From: Fimenecus sp963590415
GTDB lineage: Bacteria; Bacillota; Clostridia; Oscillospirales; Acutalibacteraceae
Assembly (NCBI GenBank): GCA_963590415.1
Contig: CAVAPB010000024.1
Span: forward strand, 1 to 35,070
DNA: 35,070 bases
Direction: 5' to 3'
Every line of letters starts with the position of its first letter. Position 1 is the first letter of the stretch. Under the pieces are notes generated by a model. The model did no database searches, had not been told where the DNA came from, and was given only the letters and a program-made list of their open reading frames with translations. Below, in pieces: positions 7,425 to 14,562 of this stretch. Position numbers and translations under genes: made by a program.

Positions 7425-7861
7425 TGAAATATTCCACAAAAAGCAGATATGCTTTGAGGCTTATGGTGGATTTGACGCTCCATAACAACGGCGACTATAT
7501 TGCGCTTAAAGATATATCGGACAGGCAGAACATATCCGTTAAATATCTTGAACAGATAGTGTCCGTGTTGGGCAAGGCGGGAATGCTCAAAAGCGTCCGA
7601 GGACCGCAGGGAGGATATAAGCTTGCGAAAAATCCGTCCGAATATACGGCAGGCGATATTTTAAGGCTGACCGAGGGCAATTTGGCTCCGATACCGTGCC
7701 TTGAGGACGAACAGAACGAGTGCGACCGTATTTCTCAGTGTACCACGATTGATTTTTGGAAAGGGCTTTACGATACTGTCAACAATTATGTCGACGGCAT
7801 AACCCTCGCCGAGCTTGCCGAAAGGTTTAAGCTGAAAAATTCGATGGATTATATCATTTGA
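7424..7861 (+). CDS. Rrf2 family regulator, IscR-like
   Basis: A 145-residue winged-helix regulator starting MKYSTKSRYALRLMVDL, with the recognition helix in the region LKDISDRQNISVKYLEQIV (28-46) and the wing at RGPQGGYKLAK (59-69). It carries three cysteines, C92, C100 and C106, close to the three cluster ligands of E. coli IscR (92, 98, 104), so it may bind an Fe-S cluster. The cysteine regulator CymR of Bacillus lacks this triad. It overlaps ispE by one base. Targets cannot be read from the sequence; Fe-S assembly or cysteine genes are the usual ones. No suf/isc genes are adjacent, but the metY-cysK operon lies 6.6 kb downstream. Confidence 0.9.
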   Translation: MKYSTKSRYALRLMVDLTLHNNGDYIALKDISDRQNISVKYLEQIVSVLGKAGMLKSVRGPQGGYKLAKNPSEYTAGDILRLTEGNLAPIPCLEDEQNECDRISQCTTIDFWKGLYDTVNNYVDGITLAELAERFKLKNSMDYII

Positions 7862-7906
7862 TATTCAGCAGAATTTGATGTGTGATAAACGAAAACATTA
7901 AATACT

Positions 7907-7939
7907 ACGCCCCGAACGAAAAGTAACCGCTCGGGGCGT
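7907..7939 (+). terminator. Terminator after ispE-rrf2
   Basis: ACGCCCCGA (7907-7915) pairs exactly with TCGGGGCGT (7931-7939), followed by GAAAATTTTA. The stem sequence is almost the same as that of the terminator after the LRR protein (13811-13845). Confidence 0.7.
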
Positions 7940-7954
7940 GAAAATTTTATGTGT

Positions 7955-8500
7955 ACCCGTAGGGACAGGGCAGCGCCCTTGAGGGCGAATGAAAAATGAA
8001 AAATGAAAAATGAAGAATGAAAAATTGCGGGTGCTTCGCACGGATTAGAATATTACCGTAGGGACAGCCCTTGCGGCTGTCCGTCACAGGCTCCCTTTAA
8101 ACAAGGGAGGCTTAGTTCTGAAAATTTTTTCATTTGTAGGGACAGCCCTTGCGGCTGTCCGCAAATCCGCAAAAGTCGGTGGCGACAGTGAGCCGTAGGG
8201 CGGTGGCTTGCTCCCGCCGTTATTTATATGAAATTGCCCAAGAAGTTCCGCTCCATCTCCGAGGGAGCTGTCAAACGCGAAGCGTTTGACTGAGGGAGTT
8301 TTTCTTTATTACAAATTGACCGTAATAATCATATTAAAAATCATATTATACCGTAGGGGCGAACTGTGTTCGCCCGATTTTAATGTAGCAGAAATTGACG
8401 GGCGACCGCAGGTCGCCCCTACGGGTCGTGCGTCGCTGTCTCGGTAGAGCGGGGGGTGATTCCACTGTACAAAATTTTGCACACATAGCATTAAACAAAA
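7955..8500. repeat. Intergenic modular palindromic repeats
   Basis: No gene is visible in the 661 bases between 7862 and 8522; the minus-strand frame at 8309-8509 is a repeat translation. From left to right: a GTAGGGACAGGG module (about 7959), five tandem copies of a 7-bp unit (GAAAAAT, fourth copy GAAGAAT) at 7991-8025, a GGTGCTTCGCAC mini-hairpin (about 8031), two direct GGACAGCC-type modules (about 8060 and 8135), a GTAGGGCGG...CCGCC module (about 8193), a CTCCATCTCC...TGAGGGAG piece, and a dimeric element at 8351-8424. In the dimeric element two palindromes, GGGCGAACTGTGTTCGCCC and GGGCGACCGCAGGTCGCCC, face each other between CCGTAGGG and CCCTACGG ends. Confidence 0.85.
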
Positions 8501-8523
8501 AGCAGACAACCGAGTTGTCTGCT
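8501..8523 (-). terminator. Terminator of the XRE gene
   Basis: AGCAGACAAC (8501-8510) pairs exactly with GTTGTCTGCT (8514-8523) around CGA. On the minus strand the stem is followed by TTTTGTTT. The stem takes in the first-read base region of the stop codon at 8523-8525, so the gene and terminator abut. Confidence 0.85.
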
Positions 8524-8729
8524 TATCTGTTTATTTCGGGGTTGTCTGTGCGCTCAAGAAGATAGTCAACGGAAACATTGAAATAATCGGCGATTTTAAT
8601 AAGCGTTGCATAATCCGCCTCACGCAAGCCTGTTTCATAACGGCTTATTGCGTTTTGATTAAGCTGTAAGTCCATAGACAGCTTTAATTGCGAAATGTTG
8701 CGAGCCCGTCTCAACTCCCTCAAACGCAT
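8523..8729 (-). CDS. Small XRE-family HTH regulator
   Basis: A 68-residue protein that is a single Cro/CI-type helix-turn-helix: MRLRELRRARNISQLKLSMDL, then LNQNAISRYETGLREADYATLIKIADYFNVSVDYLL, the standard five-helix HTH_3 pattern with the FNVSVDYLL ending. The start is ATG at 8729 with GGTGG upstream; a TTG seven codons earlier is less likely. It is transcribed away from the glycosylase-like/LRR unit, and the short shared spacer holds two perfect palindromes. It is therefore a good candidate for a local autoregulating repressor of that unit, which is inference. Such regulators are common on mobile elements, but none is recognisable here. Confidence 0.85.
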   Translation of the reverse strand: MRLRELRRARNISQLKLSMDLQLNQNAISRYETGLREADYATLIKIADYFNVSVDYLLERTDNPEINR

Positions 8730-8743
8730 AAAATCACCACCCG

Positions 8744-8772
8744 TTGACAAAATTATACCGTAATGGTATAAT
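8744..8772 (+). promoter_or_regulatory. Perfect consensus promoter for glycosylase-LRR unit
   Basis: TTGACA (8744-8749) and TATAAT (8767-8772) are 17 bases apart, an exact sigma-A consensus directed at the gene starting at 8892. The -10 forms the right arm of an inverted repeat (8752-8772). The left arm supplies a mirror TATAAT (8757-8752) for the divergent XRE gene. An unregulated promoter this strong before a surface-protein gene would be surprising, so repression is expected. Confidence 0.8.
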
Positions 8773-8798
8773 TAAAATATCCCAATTTGGGATATTTT
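8752..8798. promoter_or_regulatory. Two stacked operator-like palindromes
   Basis: The first palindrome has arms ATTATACC (8752-8759) and GGTATAAT (8765-8772) around 5 bases. The second has arms AAAATATCCCAA (8774-8785) and TTGGGATATTTT (8787-8798) around a single T. Both are perfect. The second sits at the predicted start site (about 8779) of the forward promoter, the classical place for a repressor. A third smaller palindrome, CGATAT/ATATCG, is at 8820-8835. They are probably binding sites of the neighbouring XRE protein. Confidence 0.65.
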
Positions 8799-8891
8799 GA
8801 GAAGAATGTACGGGCTGTGCGATATTGTCATATCGAGTCGGTGCATTCAACAGCTAATGGGTTATAAGGGTTTTATACAAAGGGGGAGCAA

Positions 8892-9395
8892 ATGAAGCAA
8901 GAAAATAAAATGACGGAAATTTTTATTAAGGACAGTGCGACTGTGGCAAAAGCTTTGTTGGGAAAAGTCTTGTGCCACAAGCTTTCTGACGGCAAAGTAA
9001 TTAAATTGAGAATTACAGAAACAGAGGCTTATTATTACGAGGAAGATTGTTGCTACAAAGGAATCGGCAAGGGCGCTGTTCTTAAAAGCGTAGGTTATTT
9101 ATGCGACTATTATCAAATGTTACTTATAAGCTGTAACAACAGTGAGCATTCCGACAATGTTTTAATCAGAGCAGGCGAATTTTTTGAAAGCAACGGCGAA
9201 ACGGTCTTTTGCGATAAGCCGATTATACTCAGAAACCGTTTTTTAAGTCAAGAGCATATAACGGCGGAAGATTTAACATCATCCGGGAAGATTTGGATTG
9301 ATAACCTTGAAGACGCCGACTGCAAATGCTGTTGTCACAGAAGAGTGAATACCAAAGACGACAGGAAACTTCGTTTTTGCTTGCAGAAAAAATGA
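8892..9395 (+). CDS. Divergent 3-methyladenine DNA glycosylase (AAG/MPG) family protein
   Basis: A 167-residue protein recognisable as the alkyladenine glycosylase family (PF02245) by its order of motifs: VAKALLGKVLCHKL near the N-terminus, TETEAY (42-47) with the catalytic Glu equivalent at E45 and the DNA-intercalating Tyr at Y47, NVLIRAGEFF (89-98) and GKIWI (132-136). It departs from the family in several ways. It is shorter than the usual 190-200 residues, the conserved His after the ETEAY motif appears replaced by Tyr (CCYKG), the YVYxxYGxxxxLN strand is eroded, and the C-terminal half has a CKCCCHRR cluster. It may be a specialised or decaying enzyme. The ATG follows AGGGGGAG. It is first in an apparent two-gene unit, 14 bases before the LRR surface protein, an odd pairing. 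Confidence 0.7.
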   Translation: MKQENKMTEIFIKDSATVAKALLGKVLCHKLSDGKVIKLRITETEAYYYEEDCCYKGIGKGAVLKSVGYLCDYYQMLLISCNNSEHSDNVLIRAGEFFESNGETVFCDKPIILRNRFLSQEHITAEDLTSSGKIWIDNLEDADCKCCCHRRVNTKDDRKLRFCLQKK

Positions 9396-9409
9396 GGGGA
9401 GAAAGAATT

Positions 9410-12400
9410 ATGAAAAAGACAAAGAAAATCATTTCGTTATTGTTGTCTGTTTTGATGATAATAACAAGCATACCGCTTATGGCAGTAAATTCCTTTGCGG
9501 CAGATGAAATAACAAGCGGCAAGTATAAGTATGTTGTTTTAGAGGACGGCACAGCTGAAATTACAGATTATTTCGGCTCAGCAACAAAGTTTACGATACC
9601 GTCTGAAATTGATGGGTACAGCGTGAGAAGTATAGGTGAACGGGCTTTTTACGGTCGTACATCGTTTAGAAGCATAACAATTCCCGACAGCGTAACGAGT
9701 ATAGGCAATAGTGCTTTTTATAATTGCACATCGCTTACAAGTATTACAATTCCTGACAGTATAACAAGTATAGGCAATAGTGCTTTTTATAATTGCACAT
9801 CGCTTACAAACATAACAATACCTGACGGAATAATAAGCATAGGCAATAGTGCTTTTTCAGGTTGCACATCGCTTACAAGTATTACAATTCCTGACAGTAT
9901 AACAAGTATAGGTGATGAAGCTTTTAGAAGTTGCAAATCACTCAAAAACATAACAATTCCTGACGGAATAATAAGCATAGGCAATAGTGCTTTTTCAGGT
10001 TGCACATCGCTTACAAGCATAACTATTCCTGACAGTGTAACAAGTATTGGTGAAAGTGCTTTTGGTTACTGTGCGCTTACAAGCATAACAATCCCCAAAA
10101 GTGTAACAAGTATAGGCGAGTATGCTTTTTACCAGTGCAAATCACTCAAAAACATAACAATACCTGACAGCATAACGAGTATAGGCGGTTTTGCTTTTGA
10201 ATATACAGCATATTATAATGATGAATCCAATTGGGATAACGGAATACTCTATATAGGCAACCATTTAATTAGTGGTAAAAAAAGATCGGGAAGCGTAGAA
10301 ATAAGACAGGGTACAAAAACAATTACAGATGGTGCTTTTGGTTGGAGCTCAGCTACTGACATAGCAATCCCCGAGAGCGTAATCAGTGTAGGTGATAGTG
10401 CTTTTGCATATTGTTGTGCACTTGTCGAAATAAATGTTGATAGCAAAAACGCTAACTACAGTTCAGAAAACGGCGTGCTGTTTAATAAAGATAAAACAGA
10501 AATTGTATGCTATCCGGGAGGAAAGACAGATACTTCATATTCTATCCCCGACAGTGTAACAAGCATCGGTGAAAGTGCTTTTTGTGGCTGTTACCTCCTT
10601 GAAAGTGTAATAATACCCAACAGCATAACGAGTATAGGTGACAGCGCTTTTTACCAATGCGGTTATATTAAAAACATTGTTATTCCTGACAGTGTAACAA
10701 GTATTGGTGAAAGTGCTTTTGGTTACTGTGCGCTTACAAGCATAACAATCCCCGACAGTGTAACAAGTATAAGCGATTACGTATTTGAATGTAGCTCAGT
10801 TAACAACATAATAATCTCCGATAGTGTAACAAGCATCGGTAAAGGAGCTTTTGCTTACTGTGCGCTTACAAGCATAACAATACCGGATAGCGTAACAAGT
10901 ATAGGTGATTATGCTTTTGAAGAGTGTTCAGTGCTTGAAAGTGTGATAATCGGAAACGGAGTAAAAAGTATAGGCAAGGCGGCATTCTACTGGTGTAGCG
11001 CACTTGAAAGTGTAACGATTGGAAATAGCGTAACGAGTATAGATTATGGTGCTTTTCAGGGCTGTTCCTCACTCAAAAGTGTAACAATACCGGGCAGTGT
11101 AACAAGTTTAGGTTACAGGGTTTTTTATAATTGCACAGCACTTAAAAGTGCAGTATTTAATAAAGGTGCAACAAGTACAGGCATTTGGACTTTTGATGGT
11201 TGTACTGCGCTTGAAAGCGTAACAATTGAAAATGGCGTAACAAGTATAGGTGCTGGTTCTTTTTCAGGGTGTACTGCACTTGAAAGTGTGACAATTGGAA
11301 ACGGCGTAACAAATATAGACAATGGTGCTTTTAAAGATTGTACATCGCTTACAAGCGTAACAATCCCCGACAGTGTAACAAGTGTAGGCTATGAAGCTTT
11401 TCGCAACAGTGCAGACAGCATAACGCTGGGAAAAGGTATAAAGTATATAGGAGATTATGCTTTTGAAGGAGTTAATGAAGTAACAGTTACGGGAAATATA
11501 TCCGGTATAGAGGGTGGAAAAGTTACGAGGGGTATAAAAACCCTCGTATTAGGAAAAGATGTTACAGACGCAGATGATATAATTTTTGACCCTTTTTCAG
11601 ACACCCTTGAAAATATAAATGTATCTGAAGAGAACACGGTATATTCTTCAGTTGACGGCGTTTTGTTTAACAAAGATAAAACGGAGCTTATCAGATATCC
11701 TGAGGGCAAAAAAGATACATCATATAAAATTCCGGATGGTGTAACAAGTGTAGGCGGGAGTGTATTCTCCTGGTGTGGAGCGCTTGAAAGCGTAACGCTT
11801 CCGAACAGTGTAACAAGTGTAGGGCAAACGCCTTTTTATAATATTGATGAAGTAACAGTTATGGGAAGTATAGCCGGTTTTGAGTATAACGCTACAGCCG
11901 GTGTAAAAAATCTCATACTCGAAAAAGATGTCATAGACACAGATATAAATTTTGGTGATTTGTCCGATACAATTGAAAATATAACCGTGTCAGAAGAAAA
12001 TACAGTATATTCTTCAATAGACGGGGTTTTGTTTAACAAAGATAAAACGGAGCTTATCAGATATCCTAAAGGCAAAAAAGATACATCATATAAAATTCCG
12101 GATGGCGTAACAAGTGTAGGCAAATGGGCATTCTCCTGGTGTGGAGCGCTTGAAAGCGTAACACTCCCGAACAGTGTAACAAGTATAGGAGAGCATGCTT
12201 TTGCCTGGTGCGACTCACTTACAAGCATAACAATACCTGACAGTGTAACGAGTGTAGGCGCAGATGCTTTTTATGATACAGCATATTATAATGATGAATC
12301 CAATTGGAATAACGGAATACTCTATATAGGTAACCACTTAATTTATGCTGAAGTAGATATCTCGGGAAGTGTAGAAATAAAGCAAGGTACAAAAACAATT

Positions 12401-13786
12401 GCAGATTTTGCTTTTGCCTGGTGCGACTTACTTACAAGCATAACTATCCCTGACAGTGTAACAAGTATAAGTGATGGAGTTTTTGAATATTGCATATCGC
12501 TTACAAGCATAACTATCCCTGACAGCGTAACAAGCATACACCATTATGCTTTTGTTGGTTGCGGATCACTTATGAGCATAACAATTCCCGAAAGCGTAGT
12601 GGAAATAGGAGCGTACGGCTTAGGATATTATTATAATGAAGACGAGGATGTGGAGAAGTTTGACGGCTTCACGATTTACGGCTATGCCGGCTCGGAAGCG
12701 GAAAGATATGCAAAAGATAACAGCTTTAAGTTCGTATGTTTAAGAGACCCCGAAAGCCTTGCCGTCAGCAAAGCACCTGCGAAAACCACATATTTTGTAG
12801 GCGATACACTTGACACAACCGGTTTGGAGTTGATTGCAACATACAGCAACGGCGATACCGAAACGGTTACAAGCGGATATACTGTCAGCGGATTTGATTC
12901 GGAAACAGCAGGAACAAAAACGGTAACTGTTACTTACAAAGAAAAGGACGCAACATTTGAAGTTGAAGTTGTTGAGCCGAGTATTACGCTCTCAAATAAC
13001 AGCTTGGCTTTTGACAGTATCGGAAGTTCAAAAACTCTTACAGTAACCACAGCACCGAGCGACCAAAACATAACTTGGACTTCTTCAAACACAAGCGTTG
13101 CAACGGTATCGGACGACGGTGTTGTAACCGCAAAGGGCGACGGCAACGCAACAATAACGGCAAAATTTACATACAACAATATTGAATACACGGCAACGTG
13201 TAATGTTACGGTTAAAGTGCCCGCAGTTCCCACCGTAACCTTCCCCGATGTAGCAAGCGGACAATGGTATTATAACGCTGTTAAATTCAATGTTGAAAAA
13301 GGCTATTTTCACGGTTACGCTAACGGATATTTTGGCCCCGGCAACAATATTCAAAGACAGGATTTTGTAGTAGTTCTTTCAAAGATTGCGGGAGCTGACC
13401 TTTCAGCGTACGCAGGACAGAACGGCGGTTTTGCGGATGTTCCGACCGACGACTATTATTCTGCGGCAGTTGCATGGGCAAGGGATAATCACATTCTTTC
13501 GGGCTATGCAAACGGCAAGTTCGGCGTCGGCGACCCGATTACGAGAGAACAAGCTTGCGTAATTTTCTATAATTATTGCGGCGGTTCGGTTTCATCTGAT
13601 GTCGGCACGGTTCTTTCAAAATATCCCGACGGCGGTAATGTGAGCGATTGGGCAAGAACGGCTGTTGCTTGGGCGGCAGAAAACCATGTTGTCGGCGGCA
13701 ACGGCAGACTTAACCCCGCAGGCAACGCCAACAGAGCCGAAATGGCACAGATCATTATGAATATGTCGAATAATGATATTTTGTGA
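9410..13786 (+). CDS. BspA-like LRR surface protein with Ig-like and SLH domains
   Basis: A 1458-residue secreted protein. Residues 1 to about 32 form a signal peptide (KKTKK, hydrophobic core, cut near NSFAADE). Residues about 45-1095 hold dozens of BspA/LRR_5 repeats of about 23 residues (typical unit SITIPDSVTSIGNSAFYNC). They are interrupted by repeated spacers such as YYNDESNW-NGILYIGNHLI (twice) and VLFNKDKTE (three times). Residues about 1115-1188 are a bacterial Ig-like group 3 domain, 1190-1268 an Ig-like group 2 domain, and 1275-1458 three SLH domains that anchor it to cell-wall polymers. The start chosen is ATG at 9410 with AGGGGAG. It is likely an adhesin or interaction protein; the ligand is unknown. 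A strong terminator follows. Confidence 0.93.
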   Translation: MKKTKKIISLLLSVLMIITSIPLMAVNSFAADEITSGKYKYVVLEDGTAEITDYFGSATKFTIPSEIDGYSVRSIGERAFYGRTSFRSITIPDSVTSIGNSAFYNCTSLTSITIPDSITSIGNSAFYNCTSLTNITIPDGIISIGNSAFSGCTSLTSITIPDSITSIGDEAFRSCKSLKNITIPDGIISIGNSAFSGCTSLTSITIPDSVTSIGESAFGYCALTSITIPKSVTSIGEYAFYQCKSLKNITIPDSITSIGGFAFEYTAYYNDESNWDNGILYIGNHLISGKKRSGSVEIRQGTKTITDGAFGWSSATDIAIPESVISVGDSAFAYCCALVEINVDSKNANYSSENGVLFNKDKTEIVCYPGGKTDTSYSIPDSVTSIGESAFCGCYLLESVIIPNSITSIGDSAFYQCGYIKNIVIPDSVTSIGESAFGYCALTSITIPDSVTSISDYVFECSSVNNIIISDSVTSIGKGAFAYCALTSITIPDSVTSIGDYAFEECSVLESVIIGNGVKSIGKAAFYWCSALESVTIGNSVTSIDYGAFQGCSSLKSVTIPGSVTSLGYRVFYNCTALKSAVFNKGATSTGIWTFDGCTALESVTIENGVTSIGAGSFSGCTALESVTIGNGVTNIDNGAFKDCTSLTSVTIPDSVTSVGYEAFRNSADSITLGKGIKYIGDYAFEGVNEVTVTGNISGIEGGKVTRGIKTLVLGKDVTDADDIIFDPFSDTLENINVSEENTVYSSVDGVLFNKDKTELIRYPEGKKDTSYKIPDGVTSVGGSVFSWCGALESVTLPNSVTSVGQTPFYNIDEVTVMGSIAGFEYNATAGVKNLILEKDVIDTDINFGDLSDTIENITVSEENTVYSSIDGVLFNKDKTELIRYPKGKKDTSYKIPDGVTSVGKWAFSWCGALESVTLPNSVTSIGEHAFAWCDSLTSITIPDSVTSVGADAFYDTAYYNDESNWNNGILYIGNHLIYAEVDISGSVEIKQGTKTIADFAFAWCDLLTSITIPDSVTSISDGVFEYCISLTSITIPDSVTSIHHYAFVGCGSLMSITIPESVVEIGAYGLGYYYNEDEDVEKFDGFTIYGYAGSEAERYAKDNSFKFVCLRDPESLAVSKAPAKTTYFVGDTLDTTGLELIATYSNGDTETVTSGYTVSGFDSETAGTKTVTVTYKEKDATFEVEVVEPSITLSNNSLAFDSIGSSKTLTVTTAPSDQNITWTSSNTSVATVSDDGVVTAKGDGNATITAKFTYNNIEYTATCNVTVKVPAVPTVTFPDVASGQWYYNAVKFNVEKGYFHGYANGYFGPGNNIQRQDFVVVLSKIAGADLSAYAGQNGGFADVPTDDYYSAAVAWARDNHILSGYANGKFGVGDPITREQACVIFYNYCGGSVSSDVGTVLSKYPDGGNVSDWARTAVAWAAENHVVGGNGRLNPAGNANRAEMAQIIMNMSNNDIL

Positions 13787-13810
13787 TTTGATATTATTGA
13801 ATAACTAACC

Positions 13811-13845
13811 CACGCCCCGAACGGAAACTTTCCGTTCGGGGCGTG
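13811..13845 (+). terminator. Terminator of the LRR surface protein unit
   Basis: CACGCCCCGAACGGA (13811-13825) pairs exactly with TCCGTTCGGGGCGTG (13831-13845) around AACTT, followed by AATTTTTTAT. Confidence 0.92.
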
Positions 13846-13857
13846 AATTTTTTATAT

Positions 13858-14300
13858 ACAACCGTAAGGACAGCCCTTGCGGCTGTCCGTCACAGGCTCC
13901 CTTGTAAAGGGAGCTGTCATTTTTGTGAAAAAATGACTGAGGTAGTTTTTTCTTTATTACAAATTGACCGTAATAATCATATTAAAAATCATATCATACC
14001 GTAGGGGCGAACTGTGTTCGCCCGCTTTTAATGTCAGCAGAAATTGACGGGCGACCGCAGGTCGCCCCTACGGGTTGTGCGTCGCCGTTTCGGTAGGGCG
14101 GGGGCTTGCTCCCGCCGTTAATTTTATATGTAATTATCCGAGAAGTTACGCTCCCTCGTCAGAGGGAGCCTATGTTTGCAAATGCGGCTTGGAGCGCCGT
14201 ACAAATTAACCGACACAATCAAGATATAAATTATAATCCGTGCGAAGCACCCACACTTCTTCACTATTCACTATTACATATTACCTGCCCATAAGGGCGC
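13858..14300. repeat. Intergenic repeats, second copy of the 8301-8455 array
   Basis: No gene is visible; the forward frame at 14106-14294 is repeat-derived. Bases 13949-14105 copy 8301-8455 with seven differences counted by eye (six substitutions and one inserted base). This includes the dimeric element with CCGTAGGG/CCCTACGG ends at 13999-14073. Before it is a GGACAGCCC module (about 13869) with a CTCCCTT/AAGGGAG stem. After it is a GTAGGGCGG...CCGCC module (about 14091-14120) and a CTCCCTCGTCAGAGGGAG stem (about 14151-14168). Confidence 0.88.
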
Positions 14301-14356
14301 TTGCCTTTACCTTAATACAAAATTTTCTTTTTTCAAAAAAATTTTTATAAAAACTG

Positions 14357-14385
14357 TTGACAGATTAAAAGATGTGTGATATAGT
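14357..14385 (+). promoter_or_regulatory. Promoter of the metY-cysK operon
   Basis: TTGACA (14357-14362) and TATAGT (14380-14385) are 17 bases apart, one mismatch from consensus. Transcription would start near 14392, leaving about 50 nt before the leader ORF and about 170 nt before metY. No S-box, T-box or other known riboswitch fits in that space. Confidence 0.8.
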
Positions 14386-14440
14386 AATTCCATACTTAAC
14401 CGATAGGAAATATAGAAAACGATTTCGGAGGTAGAAAAAA

Positions 14441-14512
14441 ATGAATAAATTAACCAAAATCAAAACTCAACAATGCAACTGGCGTAACAGCCGAATGTGT
14501 TGCTCTTTATAA
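14441..14512 (+). CDS. Cys-rich 23-residue leader peptide of the cysteine operon
   Basis: A short ORF (ATG at 14441, two stops TAA TAA at 14510-14515) with a strong GGAGG site (14427-14431), nine bases from the start. The peptide begins MNKLTKIK and has Cys at 12, 20 and 21, ending RMCCSL. Three Cys in 23 codons, two adjacent and just before the stop, directly upstream of two cysteine-synthesis genes, is the signature of an amino-acid-sensing leader peptide. Its last codons (14503-14512, covering the end of Cys21, Ser, Leu and stop) are exactly complementary to the metY ribosome-binding region. Polycysteine leader ORFs that sense cysteine are known from mycobacteria. This clostridial form with Shine-Dalgarno masking I do not recognise as described. 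It has no expected function as a protein. Confidence 0.75.
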   Translation: MNKLTKIKTQQCNWRNSRMCCSL

Positions 14513-14552
14513 TAAACGCACATTCACAAAAACAAAATTTATTTATAAAGAG
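14503..14552 (+). promoter_or_regulatory. Shine-Dalgarno-sequestering hairpin (cysteine attenuator)
   Basis: CTCTTTATAA (14503-14512) pairs perfectly with TTATAAAGAG (14543-14552). Past a one-base bulge at 14542, TAAA (14513-14516) pairs with TTTA (14538-14541), and the loop is 21 nt. The right arm contains most of AAAGAGG (14547-14553), the Shine-Dalgarno site of metY nine bases before its ATG. The left arm starts within the second of the two adjacent Cys codons (14498-14503). A ribosome paused at those codons would cover the left arm and leave the metY site open. After release the stem can form and hide it. There is no T-run, so control would be of translation, not termination. Confidence 0.7.
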
Positions 14553-14562
14553 GTAATTAAAA

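Noticed and set aside
8309..8509. Minus-strand open frame of 66 codons in the repeat array
   Set aside because: It is a translation of the GTAGGG palindromic modules, lacks a ribosome site and has near-identical counterparts wherever the repeats occur.
14106..14294. Forward open frame before the metY promoter
   Set aside because: Repeat-derived and without a ribosome site.
14386..14412. CymR- or Rrf2-type operator after the metY promoter
   Set aside because: TTCC...GGAA symmetry is partial and does not match a motif I can state with confidence.
14386..14562. S-box, T-box or other riboswitch upstream of metY
   Set aside because: The leader is only about 170 nt and is occupied by the Cys-rich ORF and hairpin; no SAM riboswitch core, T-box bulge or terminator is seen.
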